A stretch of DNA of 64,000 nt from contig VXBP01000263.1 of assembly GCA_013400115.1 (NCBI GenBank), positions 62,001 to 126,000 of the forward strand, given 5' to 3'. The stretch's first letter is position 1; each line of letters begins with the position of its first letter. Source of the DNA: Rhinopomastus cyanomelas. Its lineage: Eukaryota; Chordata; Aves; Bucerotiformes; Rhinopomastidae. Under the pieces are notes generated by a model. That model was not told where the DNA came from and searched no databases. It saw only the letters and a list, made by a program, of their open reading frames with translations. The translations under genes were made by a program, and so were the position numbers. Below, piece by piece: positions 35,301 through 48,647 of the stretch.

Positions 35301-37650
35301 GCTAAGATGTGTAGCTGGGGTTTTGTTTTAAACAGGAAGAAAAGCCTCTGCTGACAACTGTCATAGGGACATAGTTGGTGTTAGTGTGGTCATCTGGTTC
35401 TAGAACAGAGCTAATATATTAAAAGATATTTCTAACGCACAGAAAACTGCTTCGACATGTCACCTAAGCTCCTGCTGTTTATTTCTTCATTACCTGTAAA
35501 GCCAAGGTTTGCTCATGGCCAGTTATGATTCTACTCGAATGGAAAACAAATCAGAAATTATAGCGTATTAATGGAATATTGTGTTGCTTATCTGTCTTCT
35601 GTCAAGTTTGACTACTTTAGCAGGCAGACCCTATGCTATTAGTGCAATATCTGAGTCTAAATAAACAATGTGTAAGATGATGCCACCAAGAGAGGCAAAT
35701 ACACAAACAAAAGAAAAAAAGCCTGAACTCTCATGTTTTGGAAATAGAAATTAGAAAATAGGAAGTAGGAATTTTTTCCTTCAATTCCTGTGAGAGGTTT
35801 AGACATTCATTTAATATATTTTTGTCATTTATGAGGTCCACTGTAATTAAAATTCCACAATGGTGTAGAATCTAGATTTTGTTTGTGTCTTCTAATATAT
35901 TCTCTTCCAGCTTTTATTTATTTCCATTCTAGCTACAAAGATCTAAAAGCCAGCAACAGTGTTTTGGAGCTGGTCTGTTAATGCATGGCCTGAGCAGGCT
36001 GCTTTTTATTATCCAGTTAAACTGGTAAAAGCTATGAAGGTATCTTTAATTCCCGAAGCTATCTAGTCACTTTATCTGTTGTTGAAAGAAAAGTGACAAA
36101 TTCTTGCTTCTGGAGGGAAAGGCAGATTAGGAAGCAAAGGATTCCGTGAAATGCACTGTTCTCTTTCGGCGTTATTAGAATCCACGTTTATCGGGTACTG
36201 TTCATCTATGTATTTTCCAAACAATATTGTAACTAAAGGTTTATTGATTTCTGGAAAGTACAGGCTGCACCGCAGAGTATGAAAAAGCCTGCTGTACTTC
36301 TCTTATCTAAAGACATCTGATGTTCAGAAGGTAAAGGCTTATAAATTAAAATTCCAGACATTCTCTGCACCTGCTGACTTAGACTCAGTCCTAGGATAGT
36401 AAGTAACTGAAATCATACCTAATGGCATGAGCTGACAGAAGTGGGGATGAGACTCACTTCTCAAAGAACAACTCCCTCCATAATTAAATGACATTCCTGC
36501 ACACTAGGATTTCTATCAAGTGTGTCTCCATGGTCTGGACAACTGGATCAGGCTTTGCAGAGCCCCTCTGACCTCAACACTTGGCTCGATGAATCACACA
36601 GGGTGGGAACTGGCATGTGGTTCCACCTCTACTGGCCTATGTTTGATGGACCAAAATAATCAAATAGCATCACCTATGCGAGAAGAAACTCTGGAAGGGC
36701 TTCTGCATCCGCTTGCTTCCCAAGCCAACATCTGCAAATCCTGCTCGATACAGATCAAAGGTGACAGGGTGGACAAATAGTCCTTTAACAAATGTTCAGG
36801 TGTGTATCTATGTACATTATTACCACTTCATTGACAAAATACAGCTGAGATAAATCTTGCCAGTCTTCTTATGGGACAACACACTGGAATATATTTCTGG
36901 TGCTGATTGTAAATGCTAAAGATAATTTATTTTTAAAAAACTCTTAGCAAGAACATATCCAATCTCTGTCATGATATGAAAAAACATTGTGATTTCCAGC
37001 CTGGTATTACTTTCATGACTTCCATTCTTTCTTAATAGAAACTTGAATAAAAACTGGTCTGGCCAGACCTCGCTGTTTTATTTCTTTTATTGTAACCATT
37101 AAATCAGCTTTCATTTCATTACTCTAATTGTGCCTGGGAGCAGTAACTGCCACCTTAAGGCACATAACCTAATTTTAAATGCTCACAGCTCATTCCACCT
37201 TAAAATATATTGCAGTGCTTAGGATCAGCACAGCAGGTCAAGCTCTACAACAGCACTGTTGTGATCAGAGGACTTTTTGGCAGTTAAATCAGGAGAAAGA
37301 CTGAGGCAATGTGGAAAAACATAACATTTCTCTTGTTTAAAAGATACCCGGCGGTCGACACAATCATTTTTTACTTGTACCTTAAGTGTCTCCGGAGCAT
37401 TCTTATTTAGGTAGAGATTTCTCACACGAGGAACATTTCTCAGCACAGCACACAAACATCTAATTCACAGGGACGATTTTTACCATGAGGATTATACATG
37501 TAAAGAGCCACCTTGCTGGGCTGAGAGGGGAACATCCATAATGCTGATATATATGTCTGCTTGTGCTGCTTGTGTGGGCCCCTTCTCCCATTGTTTCTGT
37601 CTCCCAATCTTTAGCTGTTCTAAAGCTCCCTGTAAATTGCATATTACTTC
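32399..37650. other. Long repeat-poor non-coding stretch
   Basis: I find no gene in 5.2 kb. The longest frame (32386-32721, 111 codons) overlaps the CR1 tail at its start and contains a T-tract-driven hydrophobic run, so it is not credible as a protein. Frames of 60-86 codons elsewhere have no domain. A weak MIR-like patch near 32640-32700 was not strong enough to call. One member of a diverged repeat pair lies at 37447-37505 (listed separately). Confidence 0.5.
37447..37505 (+). repeat. Diverged interspersed repeat, copy A
   Basis: Shares a 15-base exact core (ACACAAACATCTAAT) and a following pattern with TTTT, CCAT and GATTAT in the same spacing as 39549-39606, with one small gap. The overall match over nearly 60 bases is roughly 70 percent by eye. 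I do not recognise the family. It may be an ancient interspersed repeat or a local duplication. Confidence 0.5.
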
Positions 37651-37770
37651 CATTTTACTGATGAGGAACTGAGAGACATAAACATGAAGCAACTGACTAT
37701 CGTTACATGGAGGTGCCAAGACAGAGCTAGGATTTCAATTTAGGTCTCGTGGTTCCCGAGTGAGTGCTCC
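37651..37770 (-). mobile_element. Probable ancient MIR-type SINE core
   Basis: In plus orientation the order is CATTTTACTGATGAGGAACT, GAGAGACATAAACATGAAGC, CCAAGACAGAGCTAGGATTT and AGGTCTCGTGGTTCCCGAGT, then TGAGTGCTCC. This is the reverse complement of the MIR core: tRNA-derived box-B-like part, CORE region, and the ATGAGGAAACTGAGGC block. MIRs are old and sparse in birds, so survival of about 120 recognisable bases is notable. The match is diverged and was judged by eye only. Confidence 0.6.
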
Positions 37771-38449
37771 ATATAAAAGGTGCTGCTGTACCTACTTGTC
37801 TTTCTCTTTATGCAATTAACAGACTTAGCAATGTTCTGCATTCCCCTGCAGAGCTGTTTCTAAAAAACTTTCCTCTGGCTAAATGATCCCAAGTCCTGTA
37901 AACAGAATCACGGGCTACAGACCCTGCTTGAAAAGACAAGAGGCAGACATTCATTAGCAAAGAGAGCAATTACAAACCTAAGTCTTGTTGTAGCACTGAA
38001 TAAAGGGACAAACAACAATCACAGTCTTTAAGGTCTAGAAAAAGGCCATAAGTACATCATGTCTAAGTTGCCCTTGTTAACTGAAATACTTGCCTACAAG
38101 GCTTTGTAACCTGGAGCACTGTCCCTACCAGACCAAAGGTAAGGAAGCCAAGATTGCCAGGAAGGAGATAAACCCAGCAGGGAACCCAGGAGTGTGTATT
38201 AGACAAGGTCTAAGAGAATGTTCAGTACAAACAACGGGTAAGTATCTGCTACCTGTACTGTGCCTTGGGGCAGGAGTAGGATGTCTTCCTTTCTGTTGCA
38301 GTGAATGAGCTCTACAGGAAATAACTGGCCACCATTCCTTGGAAGGCACCAGCTAAGCAGCTGCTCATTTTAGTAGCTCAGCTGGTACTCAAAGTATAGC
38401 TCAAAGCCAGGAACAGTGATGAAAGAACATGCAGCCACTGCACTGGACT
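37771..38449. other. Unique non-coding DNA
   Basis: I see no gene or recognisable repeat. Two opposite-strand frames (38090-38308 and 38349-38125) overlap each other and show no domain. Confidence 0.5.
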
Positions 38450-38770
38450 CATACAATGATTGGATCCATGCCAGCTTGCCCCTTAATCTGCACCCACAAA
38501 CTCTCAACTCTCTCTTCATTCACTCCTGGACAGAACTCAATACTTCCTAGTTGCTCTCTCACCTAACGAGCAACTCCACCACCTCACATTGCTGACCTGT
38601 CCCTCCTGAGAAGGGACAGGACATTCCAGTCATGCGAGCCATCCCACCATGTCTGTGTAACTGCCACCAGGTCACAATCACCAGACTGAACACACATTTC
38701 TAACTCCTCCTGCTTATTCCCCATGCTGCATGCATCAGTGTACAGGCATTTCAGGGAGCTAGCTGAGCGC
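38450..38770 (-). mobile_element. CR1 ORF2 endonuclease-domain fragment, inverted
   Basis: A minus-strand frame of 140 codons (39006-38584) contains, from about residue 86, the start of the CR1 ORF2 apurinic-type endonuclease: LKCLYTDACSMGNKQEELE, then DLVAVTQTWWDGSHDW and an RRDR block. In most CR1 copies the equivalent reads ITETWWD, so the catalytic-region glutamate after T is Q here. Beyond the frame's stop, the DNA continues with the expected next blocks (GTTGCTCGTTAGGTGAGAG and GTTTGTGGGTGCAGATTAAG on the minus strand) in broken frame down to about 38450. Most CR1 copies keep only their 3' ends, so an isolated 5' ORF2 piece is unusual. It is a pseudogene fragment. Confidence 0.82.
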
Positions 38771-38914
38771 TCTGATTTCACCCTATGGCAGTGAGAGGCC
38801 TCATAGTCTTCATCAAGACCAGAGCACTGCCCCACTGGTGCCCAACCAACAACAGGCACGTGTCCATACACATAGCTGTGACACGTGTTACACGATTTAG
38901 CTGTGGATCTAGTA

Positions 38915-38998
38915 GTGGACTTAGTAGAGCAGAGTACATAGTTGAACTTGACGATCTTAAATGTCTTTTCCAACATAAATGATTCTATGATTCTGTGA
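38915..38998 (+). mobile_element. CR1 3' tail adjoining the inverted fragment
   Basis: The plus strand shows TAGTGGACTTAGTAGAGCAG, GTTGAACTTGACGATCTTAA, ATGTCTTTTCCAACATAAAT and two copies of the ATTCT(A/G)TGA end. This is the tail type seen at 222-360 and 32304-32398. It lies about 145 bases from the inverted ORF2 fragment. The first 99 bases of the minus-strand frame that reads through it are therefore not protein sequence. Confidence 0.9.
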
Positions 38999-39548
38999 CC
39001 TGACAACTTTTCCCTGTTTCAGAGGTAATAAGGCAACAGCTCACTGCAGAAGTGGGGTTATTCCACTAGCCAAACTGCTAAACGTTTCCAGCAGCAGATC
39101 ATGGACTTCACACTATATTCAGTGTAGGAAGAGGTTGTCTTCAAGGATCTGACTTATACTTATTTGAATTCTTGGTTAATAGAGGCCAGTTACTCACTTG
39201 TTGGTTTTCAACTTTGAATTGTGCCAAACAGGTTGACAATACTCTGCACTTTCAGCTTTTTCCCCTCAATCATTATCAATCCACCTTCACATTCTTTGAT
39301 GAATATGGAATTATTTTTACAAGTACAACAGCCCAACCAGTTGCCTCTGTACGTACCTTCAGGGACAGAGGTTTAAAAAGCTGCTACAGCTCTTCCACAT
39401 CCATTTGACTCTGGAATCTACCCAGCAGTCGGATGTGGGCATCTCCTCACTCCTGTTTGACTGTGCTCAATACACAGAGTTTCGACAGGATCTTCCGCAG
39501 TAAAAGCAGTGGATCATTAATTTTGAGTGTCTTCCCCGGCTCTGGAGC
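38999..39548. other. Unique non-coding DNA
   Basis: I see no gene or recognisable repeat. A 78-codon frame (39172-39408) has no recognisable domain. Confidence 0.5.
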
Positions 39549-39606
39549 AGAACACAAACATCTAATCCATGAGGATTACTTTTCGCCATAGAGATTATGT
39601 GTGGCA
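39549..39606 (+). repeat. Diverged interspersed repeat, copy B
   Basis: Partner of 37447-37505, in the same orientation about 2.1 kb away. It carries the exact 15-base core ACACAAACATCTAAT and a diverged continuation (GGATTACTTTTCGCCATAGA). The family is unknown to me. Confidence 0.5.
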
Positions 39607-42130
39607 AAATGTGCAATGTAAAATCTTTGTGACACCCTAGTGAGACTAGGGTTTAGGAGAGACTACTTAATTTGAGAGTGCTGCTGGAATGGAAGTGAAA
39701 AGTACAGTCACCTGAAGAGGCAGAGGAACCTGTGAGTGTCAGGGCTTTCAGCCCATATTCAGGGAGAACTGGCAATCATCTCACAGGCACTGGCTGTTGC
39801 TGTCTGTGATACAGGAGCTTTTTTGTGCATATTGGCAGCTTGCTTCTCAACTCAACTTTGTAAACCCAAGTCTCTAGCATGTTTAGAATTGCAGATGTGT
39901 GTTCTGAGAATTTGCCGTGTTTGCCAGAAAGACACTAGATGATATTAGCACTGTTGGTTCTGAATTTTAAACCCAAATCTGATGTGCAATGACTCACAGC
40001 CTCAGGAAAGAATTAGATGAATAGCTCATAAGGGGAGAGACATTGCCTGAATATCTTTATCGAGGAGATATACTGAATAATAACCATTATCTCTATACCA
40101 CCAGCCACCATCTATTTAGGAGATGTTATGCTGCTATACAAGCAGAGGGTGCCACACAGATAGTCATGTCTGAACTATCTTTAATATATCCAGAGTGCCA
40201 GAAATCAATGAAACTGCAACTGCACAGACCTCACCAATGGCTTGTTCTTTCAGTTCATGTCTGGGATGCCTCACTGACACACTTGGATGGACCATTCTGA
40301 GAATCACACTGCCACAGCAACTCTGTAGTTGCTAGATAACAGCCATCCCCTGGACTGCACGTCTCCTCGCGGCACGGGCAAAATCACAACTAACCAGTGA
40401 TATAGCAAACCAGTATTTGCCACACTGTCTCAAGCTACTCACCTTTACTTTAGATAACAAGATTTAATGTGCACATACACCTCGTAGCAAAGTCCCTCGT
40501 TACCTAAATGCAAAACCAATACAGTGTGAATCTGGTCCCAAGTAGATCTGGGATGAATTTCTGTAAATAAAAGTATTTCAAATATAGTCTGCGGTTCTTA
40601 TTAAAACTAGAGCCACCTTCTTCTCAGGGTTTCCAGAGACCATCCTATGCTGGGATTTACATTTAGTGGTTTACATTCCTCTTGATTCTAGGGCTCAGAA
40701 GCAAGACAGTGGCTTCCAGAACTTCAAGGAAACTGTCTCCAAAGAATTATAAACACAGAAGTGAACAACAGCTTGTGGCATTGTAAGACTCTTGGTCCCA
40801 TGCAAGTCAATCTGCTCCAAACATCCCCACTGTAATTCTTTTTAAAAATCCCATTACAGGTTCATATAAGCTGGTTATAAATCACAAACGTTTTAGTGAC
40901 TCACAAGAGGACGCTGCTTTGCATGGGGAGGAGCAGCACTTTCATCAGGCTAACTTCACTACCTTACTAGTCTCACACCTGGAACATCATGATTTTTTTA
41001 TGGCCCATTCTTAACCAATAACCTGTGAGAGTCAGATGGAAAAAATTCCATTCATTCTGTGCTTCTAGAAGCAGCTGACACCAAAAAGGTAAATAGAAGG
41101 TGAATTGCTCCTCTCTGATTTAACGTGTTGTTTTGTGCTCCTTTTTTACAGGGGGAGACCTCATGACATTGTTCTGATATGTCCTGAAATTCAGGACCTA
41201 AAGGGGGTTATTCAAACAACACATCAATAACACAGTAGCTCCTAAAATTCCTACCAGAGATTGAAGGCCCCCTGTACCCCAGTACAGAGAAAGTTGTGTG
41301 TTCAATAGCCCAAAAGCACAGAGAGCCTGGAAGGGCCCAGGTGGGTTAATTTGTGTTTTGCAGACTTATAGGGATTGGGATGGTGTCCAGTGCCTGCTCA
41401 CCTCTTTCTTCCTCCTTCATGTTTCTTTATTCCATTGTTTTATTGGATTCACAATCAGTCTTTGTGAATAAGAGGACACTACTGAAACATTCGCTCACTT
41501 GCCTTCCAATTCTATCACAATTATTAAGAGCAGACAGGGAGCTGCAGAAGAAATGTGTAAGTTTTTAACAAATACCTGACACTGTGTCTGGCTCTGTCTC
41601 TTTATATCCCTGTTAATGTTCCCAGACTAAACCCAGGATGGGTTTGTGTGCTAATGTTTGCAGATTTGGCTTGTGAGAACTCTCTCCGTAAATAGAACTC
41701 ATCCTTTAAACATCAGTCGCTCTCCTTCCCTGCCATACAGTCTGTTTCATTTTTCACAAGGTACAAGAACCTCCTGATGATACTGTTCTTTTGCTCCTCT
41801 GGAAAAGGAAACTCCTAAGCCCCTCCAGCCAAATGCATCCCTGTTTAACAAGTAACTAAATAAATGCAAACTCAGTGGTGCTTTGCTTAATGGAGCAAGG
41901 AAGCACCTCTGTTCACAAAGAGTAAAGAAATCATGGAGAAATAGTGTCTTCTCCTGAAGCTCAGCTCTACATGTAGTCTGAGAATTAAACTCGGCCAAAA
42001 AAACCTTGCACAGTTTTAAAGAAAAATAATCAGAATTTCAGATTTTTTTTCTCACTTACATCTCTAGTCTCTATTTTCTAAAAATTATAATCATACAGTA
42101 AATTGAACAATATGCAAACTTGCAAACTCT

Positions 42131-42150
42131 TCCCCCCCCCCTTTTTCCCC
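42131..42150. repeat. C/T homopolymer tract
   Basis: A run of ten C residues, five T residues and four C residues. Such tracts vary in length and are error-prone in sequencing. Confidence 0.9.
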
Positions 42151-45100
42151 ACTTTTGTGATACTGAAATTTTCATCCATTTTTCAGATCATTGAATAGGT
42201 ACAGAATGGAAAGTGTGAAAGTAAAGAAATAAGAACTGGAAGGAATCCCAGTACCTGAATAGCAGGAGGCAAATAAAACCTGAAGGCCTTAGTAATGACC
42301 TAAACATCCCGTAAGCGTGTTGATACATGTACACAAACAAAAGGATTTTTACTAGAATGAACAAAAACAAAACAACATGAGTTTTCCTCAGAAGACAGGC
42401 TGGAGTGACAGGGCTTGACCAACCCCATGAGCAGCGCTGCACCGTAGTGCTACCAAAGCAAACCTCACAGGCTTTGCCAGTCCCCTGTAAAGGACAGTAA
42501 AGCCTCCCTGAGTCAAAGGCTAAACTTTCAGGAAACTTCTCTTTTCTCCCCTGGTGCTCACCTAAACAGAAGGATTAGTGAACCTCGGCAAAGGCACTTA
42601 CTGTCTCCCTTTACAGCCCTCCTTAACCTCTCCAGTGCTGTAATGGACCTGCAAAAACAACAGCAGTTTGAATCAGGCAGCTGAATATCGACACTGCTGT
42701 ATTGCTTCTGAAGAAATATTGTCTCGGGTCACTCCAGCTCCTTAATAAGCATCTGTGGTCGTTATCTTCTCCTAAGGATGCAAGATTTAGGGAGAAATGA
42801 CTGGATATTTTTACTACAGCTCTTAGTGAACTTGATTTCACTTGAAACACGGAAACAACTTCAGCAACAACCCAAAACCTCTTATTTCATACTTCACTTA
42901 TACATCAGAGAGGTAATGAATTTGTTGCCTGCACATAGAGAACAGCCCCAGGAGCATATACAAGACCCATGGTCTGCACAACAGGTGCCAAGTGGCACCG
43001 CTTCCCTTCAGCGTAATCTGTTGTTATTAAGGATCTCTTAGATATTATTCTGAGACTCATGCCAGAAGTTGCAGGGTCCAGAGAATCCATAATGTGTGGC
43101 AATGTAATAGAGAGCTCTCCAGAGAAGTATGGCTTCTGGAGCAAGGGAAAAACATTATCCTAAATATTTCTAAGGGAAAACATTATTGGTGATAAAGCGG
43201 GAATGAGATTTAGTTGGGTAGAACTAACTATTTATGTTAGGGGATCTGAGCAAGGGCTTGCTTTGGCAACAAAAGCACTTACCAAAAGCAAGAAAGAGTA
43301 ATAAGACCAAATATCTGCCTAGGGGAAAGATTTTCAAAACTCAATGTATGGAGTTAATTAGACTAGAGAGAAAATTAGAATGGGAAAAATGGACCCGCGT
43401 CACTCAGAGTCACAGTACAGAAGAGTTGATTCTCCTTATCCATGACGTACACAGTGAACTAAAGCTCCTGCTTGCTGATCAATATTGCTTCATCACAAAG
43501 GCATTTATTTTCTTGTCATGAATGACTGGATTCAATTAAAATATAAGCTCACCTTCAATTAACTGAAAATAGAAACTCTCTTGATATTCAGAAATAAACA
43601 AAACGAATGACCAGTTACTACTCTATCTAAATCTATCCATGTGCAGGGACAGAACATACTCTGCTACTTGCATTAATGTAAAATGTGTATTCTCTATTAC
43701 CATTGGAGAATGAGAAAAATGATAGCCCTTTCTAAGGGCTACAGATATTTTTATTTTATTAATTTTTTCTGCTTCCAGCAACAAATATTACAATAGCAGC
43801 ATGATGTATATGTGCAAGGGTATTATAAACTATGGAGTGACTTAATGTGGCAATAGGACCTTGCAGCTACACTTAAAACCTGACAGTTCTTTAGGGTTTA
43901 TTTATTTACACTGCCGTTTCATCATCTAAATTCAGCTAACATAAATGGAATTGTGTTATGTTTATATAGACACATACTTGGTTTCAGACCGAATCCTAGT
44001 TTCTTCTGCATTGCTAGAAATAGCCTGTTGATATATGTGCGTATGTACATACATACAGAGTGCACATACCATATATACAGGCTGAATAGAATATTTCCTT
44101 ATGAATTTGAACTTGAAGTTGTATTAAACCACCATTTTAATCTCCTCTGAGGGAAATAAATATTAACATTTCAGTTTATATAGTTCCTTGGATCCACAGA
44201 AGGTACGATTCCTACAGCACACATCCCCGGAGAGAGACTCTGAGTTTTCGAGGTTACTGACTACAGTAATCAATACCCACCAGTGAGTCACCTATTGTAC
44301 CCTTCAGCTGCTAAGGATCCGTGCCCAAGGAGCATCAATGCTTTGTTGTCGCATGATCTATTCATCCTACCCCTGCAGGAGAACTGCTTCTTGCTCACTG
44401 TGTACTATCAGGAGAGACTTCCGTTTAACAAGAGCAGGGACAGCAAGGGACATACCAACGGAAGCAGGTCTCTCCTGGGAAACTTCACTCCTCAAACAGC
44501 ATGAGGTTATTAGAAGTTTAGTAGGATTTCTCAACTGTCAGGAAGCAGAGCTACAATTCCCCTGTTAATAATAAGTGTGAACAGGCACGCAGCGGTCCTG
44601 GGATGCAGCGTGATGTGAAACTCCTTGGAGTTTGATATTACTGGGCTTTGGGGTTTGTTTTGCTTTTTTTTTTTTTCCCCCTTGTTTTTGTGCCTTTTTT
44701 TAAAAACAGACATTCAGAAAGGTCACTTCACGCATCTCTGTTTTTCTTTAGTTTTGCATTTAGCAGGATCACTCTTTAATTCCTTCTATCTTCTATCGAT
44801 TTGCTGGGGAGACGAGGCACAGAGGGAAAATGACAAATAGGCTGCATTTGTCCCTTCCCTTCTGTCATTTGTTTCACGGGTAAGTGAGTAGAAATGAAGA
44901 CAGCATGTTCCACACCGAATACTGAGAGCACAGACTATGGCCTCTAGCTAAAGCACAAATAATTTCTATGCATGATGAATCCTTTCAATAACAAGAGCCC
45001 TGCTAATGTGGGATCAAATCACAGTCATTAGCTCTTGGCACCGCTCTTATAAAGATGATCTAGAAATCTGCGCAGCACTCAGCCACAGTCCGGTCTTGCA

Positions 45101-48100
45101 CACAGTAGCCAGTATTTCAGCTGGTAATTTACTTTTCTCATCAACATGCTGCTATAATTATGAAGAAAATCACCTGATAGGATTAACCCCTCTCAAAGCA
45201 ATTGGCTGCTTAAGAAAATGATGGACCAGTCTGAAGTAAGGGGCTGGGGAATAATTCTGCTGATGGACCCTATCAAGACCTGTAGCCCCTCATGGCAAGT
45301 AGTTTCTTATGACAGGTAACAAACTTTTGAAATTAACTCAACTATTCTAGAGCTTCTTATTTTCAGTCAATGGTGCCTTTGAATCCATGGTAGTCACAGA
45401 AGTCTCTTACTGCAGCAAAAAGACTTTACAACTGAGTCAGGCTCTCTGACCACAACCCAGAAGTTTTAGACAGTCATTTACACTTCTCTTTGCCTCAAGC
45501 AATCTTTATTCTTCTTTAAAATTTTTTGGGCATTACTATTTTCGCATAGTTAGCAACTATTTTCCCATTTTAATTTAGAATTCTGTTATTCACTATTTTA
45601 CTGATTGATAAGTTCTGTTGCTGCTATCCCACAATGTGTGAATTTTGTATTACAAAATCCCCAAACAATTACTTTCCTCAATACATTTTTAATTTTTTTT
45701 TTAATTAGGGCTTACTTTCAGTAACTGTGCATCCATAAAGATATTTTACCTTTCATTCTTAATGGATTTTTCCATGAAAAGAACACTACTAATTAGTACA
45801 GAGTTCTAACTTAGATGGCTGCTTCTGTATTCCTCGTGTAACTGTTCTTTAGGGAACAGTGAATGGCAAAATAGATGCTATTTTATAAATGAGGTTGCAA
45901 AGAAAATTCAACTTCAGCCTGTGTTCCACATTCTCTCAGTCCAGGTAAGGGATGTCTCCTGTGCACATATTTTTTTGCTAGTAAATGCAATGAAATAACC
46001 ACTACTTTCATAAATTTTCACACTGCTATTGGATTTGCTAGTTTGATAGACCACTCACATCCTGGGTCACTTCAGAGTTTGTCAAAATGAAATGGACTCA
46101 ATTTATTACCTGATTAGGCTGTGGAGAAAATGCTGGTTTATAAATTCTCTTTAAGCAGCAGAGGAACAGTGAGACCTTGTGGCCACGCTGCCCACTGGTG
46201 TGTATAGGGAGCCCCCTGATACCACACTTGTGACCTTTACTGACACCACACAACGTGCAGCTCTTGTTCTACTTAAATCAAAGACAACCTAATAATAAAG
46301 ACTGGCCTTTCAGGCTGTGATAAAAAAACCTGCTGACCAAATAATTCCCAAAATCCTTGATGCTAAGCTAACTCCAGAAGCATCAATAACATGAGAAATC
46401 AAACACTCAAACAAAGGAGATGCTACAACTGGTCTGCTCTGGTTCAGTGTTCTATTTCAACACAGAACACACCCTAGAAAACACTCTAAAATGCTCTGAG
46501 TTGACTACCCCAGCCTAAGATACAGATTACATCCTCCCAGGCCAGTACTCATAGTGTAACAGAAGAGATAAAAGGGTGGCGCGATGGTTAGATGATAACA
46601 TACCCTGTTGTTCTCTGAATTACATACACACACAGTCCTGGAGCAGTCTGTGTGACACTGAGCCAAAAAGAGAAGATCAAGTGGGATAACATTTTAAAGT
46701 AGAACCAACAGATGCTTATTTTGAAAAGAAGTTTGTATAATGCTGCCAATACGATGTCTTCAGGAAGAGGATACATGTTCTGTTCCAAACCTCTTTTGTT
46801 GACTTTCTGTGCAACCTTGGTTGAAAACAAATTTATTTGGAAGTCAATCCCCCCACCAATTTTTTTTTTTATAGTGGGAAAAAGAATGTAGTACTTTTTT
46901 AAAATGCCTTGATCTTTCCCTCATCTAAAAAATAAAACCCAAAGTATTCATTTTTCCTTACAAGCTTTGCAGTTACCAACAGCAAAGTGGCCAACTGAAA
47001 CAAGCCAGGATATGACAGACAGAATAAATGCTCAGGACACAGGATTCTTGTTTGAATGTCTTCGTACAGAGGACAGACACCATTCACTTCTCAGGAATTC
47101 AGTTCAAGATGTTTTTTAACTATGATACTGATTTTGACCTGTGCAACAAAGACCAGAATCACTGTTTCTCTGAAGCTCAGGCACCTCTCCAAGTTGTCCT
47201 ACGTGCCATTCCATGCTGTTTCTAGCCACTCTTCTCTGCAGACACACCCAGGCCTTCTTCTGATTCAGCAATGGTTACAGCTAGCAGAACTCCAGAATTT
47301 TTGTCTCTCTTAGCTATTTCTGTCTCATTCCATGCTCGTTACAAGGTCTGAAGAGGGAACCAGCTTATGCTCCAAATGCACAGGCAGAATGGTTTAAAGA
47401 AATCCATTATTTTTATAGTATTTGCCATGCTGCTGAAGTTATAGAACATCATCAGTGACAATCGCCCAATGCATCGGTCTTCTCTCTTCTATAGTTTTGC
47501 TACAGAAAGTGCATCAGTGCAAGAGGATTCTAAGCAACAGAAAGGAAACACAGAGCCTCCAGACAGCTGGCTGCAGTCTTTGTCTAATATCACGGCATTT
47601 AGGGAAATGTGACTACTGCATTTGGGGGGTGTCAAACACTGTTCTGGAAACACCTTAGCGATCACTGCACCCAGCTCTCTTCTCTTGCAAGCTACCATAA
47701 TTGTACACGTTTTCCCTTGAAGGCTAGCATTCATGTTCACTAATCAGTATGAAGATTACAATATTTTCGTCTTATCTTGAGTCAGTTTGTCTCATGTAAG
47801 ACAAAAAACACACCTTGAGCCGTGAAATCACAGCAAAAGGTAAATCTCAGTGTATTATCTACCAAGACTTCCCAGTGATGCACTTGGCTGAACTACGTTT
47901 ATCTTTCCTTCTTTGTGACAACTCATGACATTAAAGGTCGTGTTCCTTCATTTCTATCACTTTCAATTATGCATCAATATAATGAAGTGATTCAACAGAG
48001 AATTTAATAAAAGCTACAGAATTTATTAAATTCTTACATGGTGGCTGCTTTTCAGTTATTCCTGCAGTTCCTTTTTATGATTTCAGCTAACACTTTACAT

Positions 48101-48647
48101 TCTTAACAGAAAAAAACAGGTGCCTGGAATATAATAAGAGATAAGTTGAGGATGCAAGTCTGGGGAGGAGGAGTAGCTTAAATTCCAATCACGCTATGCC
48201 TATAATCACAGCAATAGCACCATGCGTGCGTTCATTAAGGAAGCATTCAGTTACCCTCATTGCAATCAGGTTTAAAATGATTTAGCTCAACATTCTATCC
48301 CCAAAAGCATACATCTGTACTAAAATAAGAAATAAATAATTTAAAGGTATAAATGTTTATTGAAAACATTTGCATCTGACTCAATCAAGTGCTTAGTTGC
48401 ATACTTTTCAGCATGACTATTTTACTTCCATGTTTGTTAAGTTTCAAACGAGAAATTTAGGTTCCATTTCTCAAATGAAGCACCTTCCTGTTTCCCCCAG
48501 CTTCTGGCAGATAGTCCCAATCTGACTGCTAGAAGAAGACGTGGAGCTCCCCAGTGGAGACACAAATTGAAGATATAATCCAACTGTAAATACTCCATTT
48601 ACATTAATTGTTGTGGAAAACTAACCTGGAGAATTAAGCGCTGCACA

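Noticed and set aside
41300..41365. Possible splice acceptor before a short frame (TTTGTGTTTTGCAG at about 41350)
   Set aside because: The downstream 71-codon frame has no recognisable protein, and such acceptor-like sites are common by chance.
44805..44840. GAGACGAGGCACAGAGGGAAA, resembling the MIR GAGGCACAGAGAGGTTAAG block
   Set aside because: A single block with no supporting flanks.
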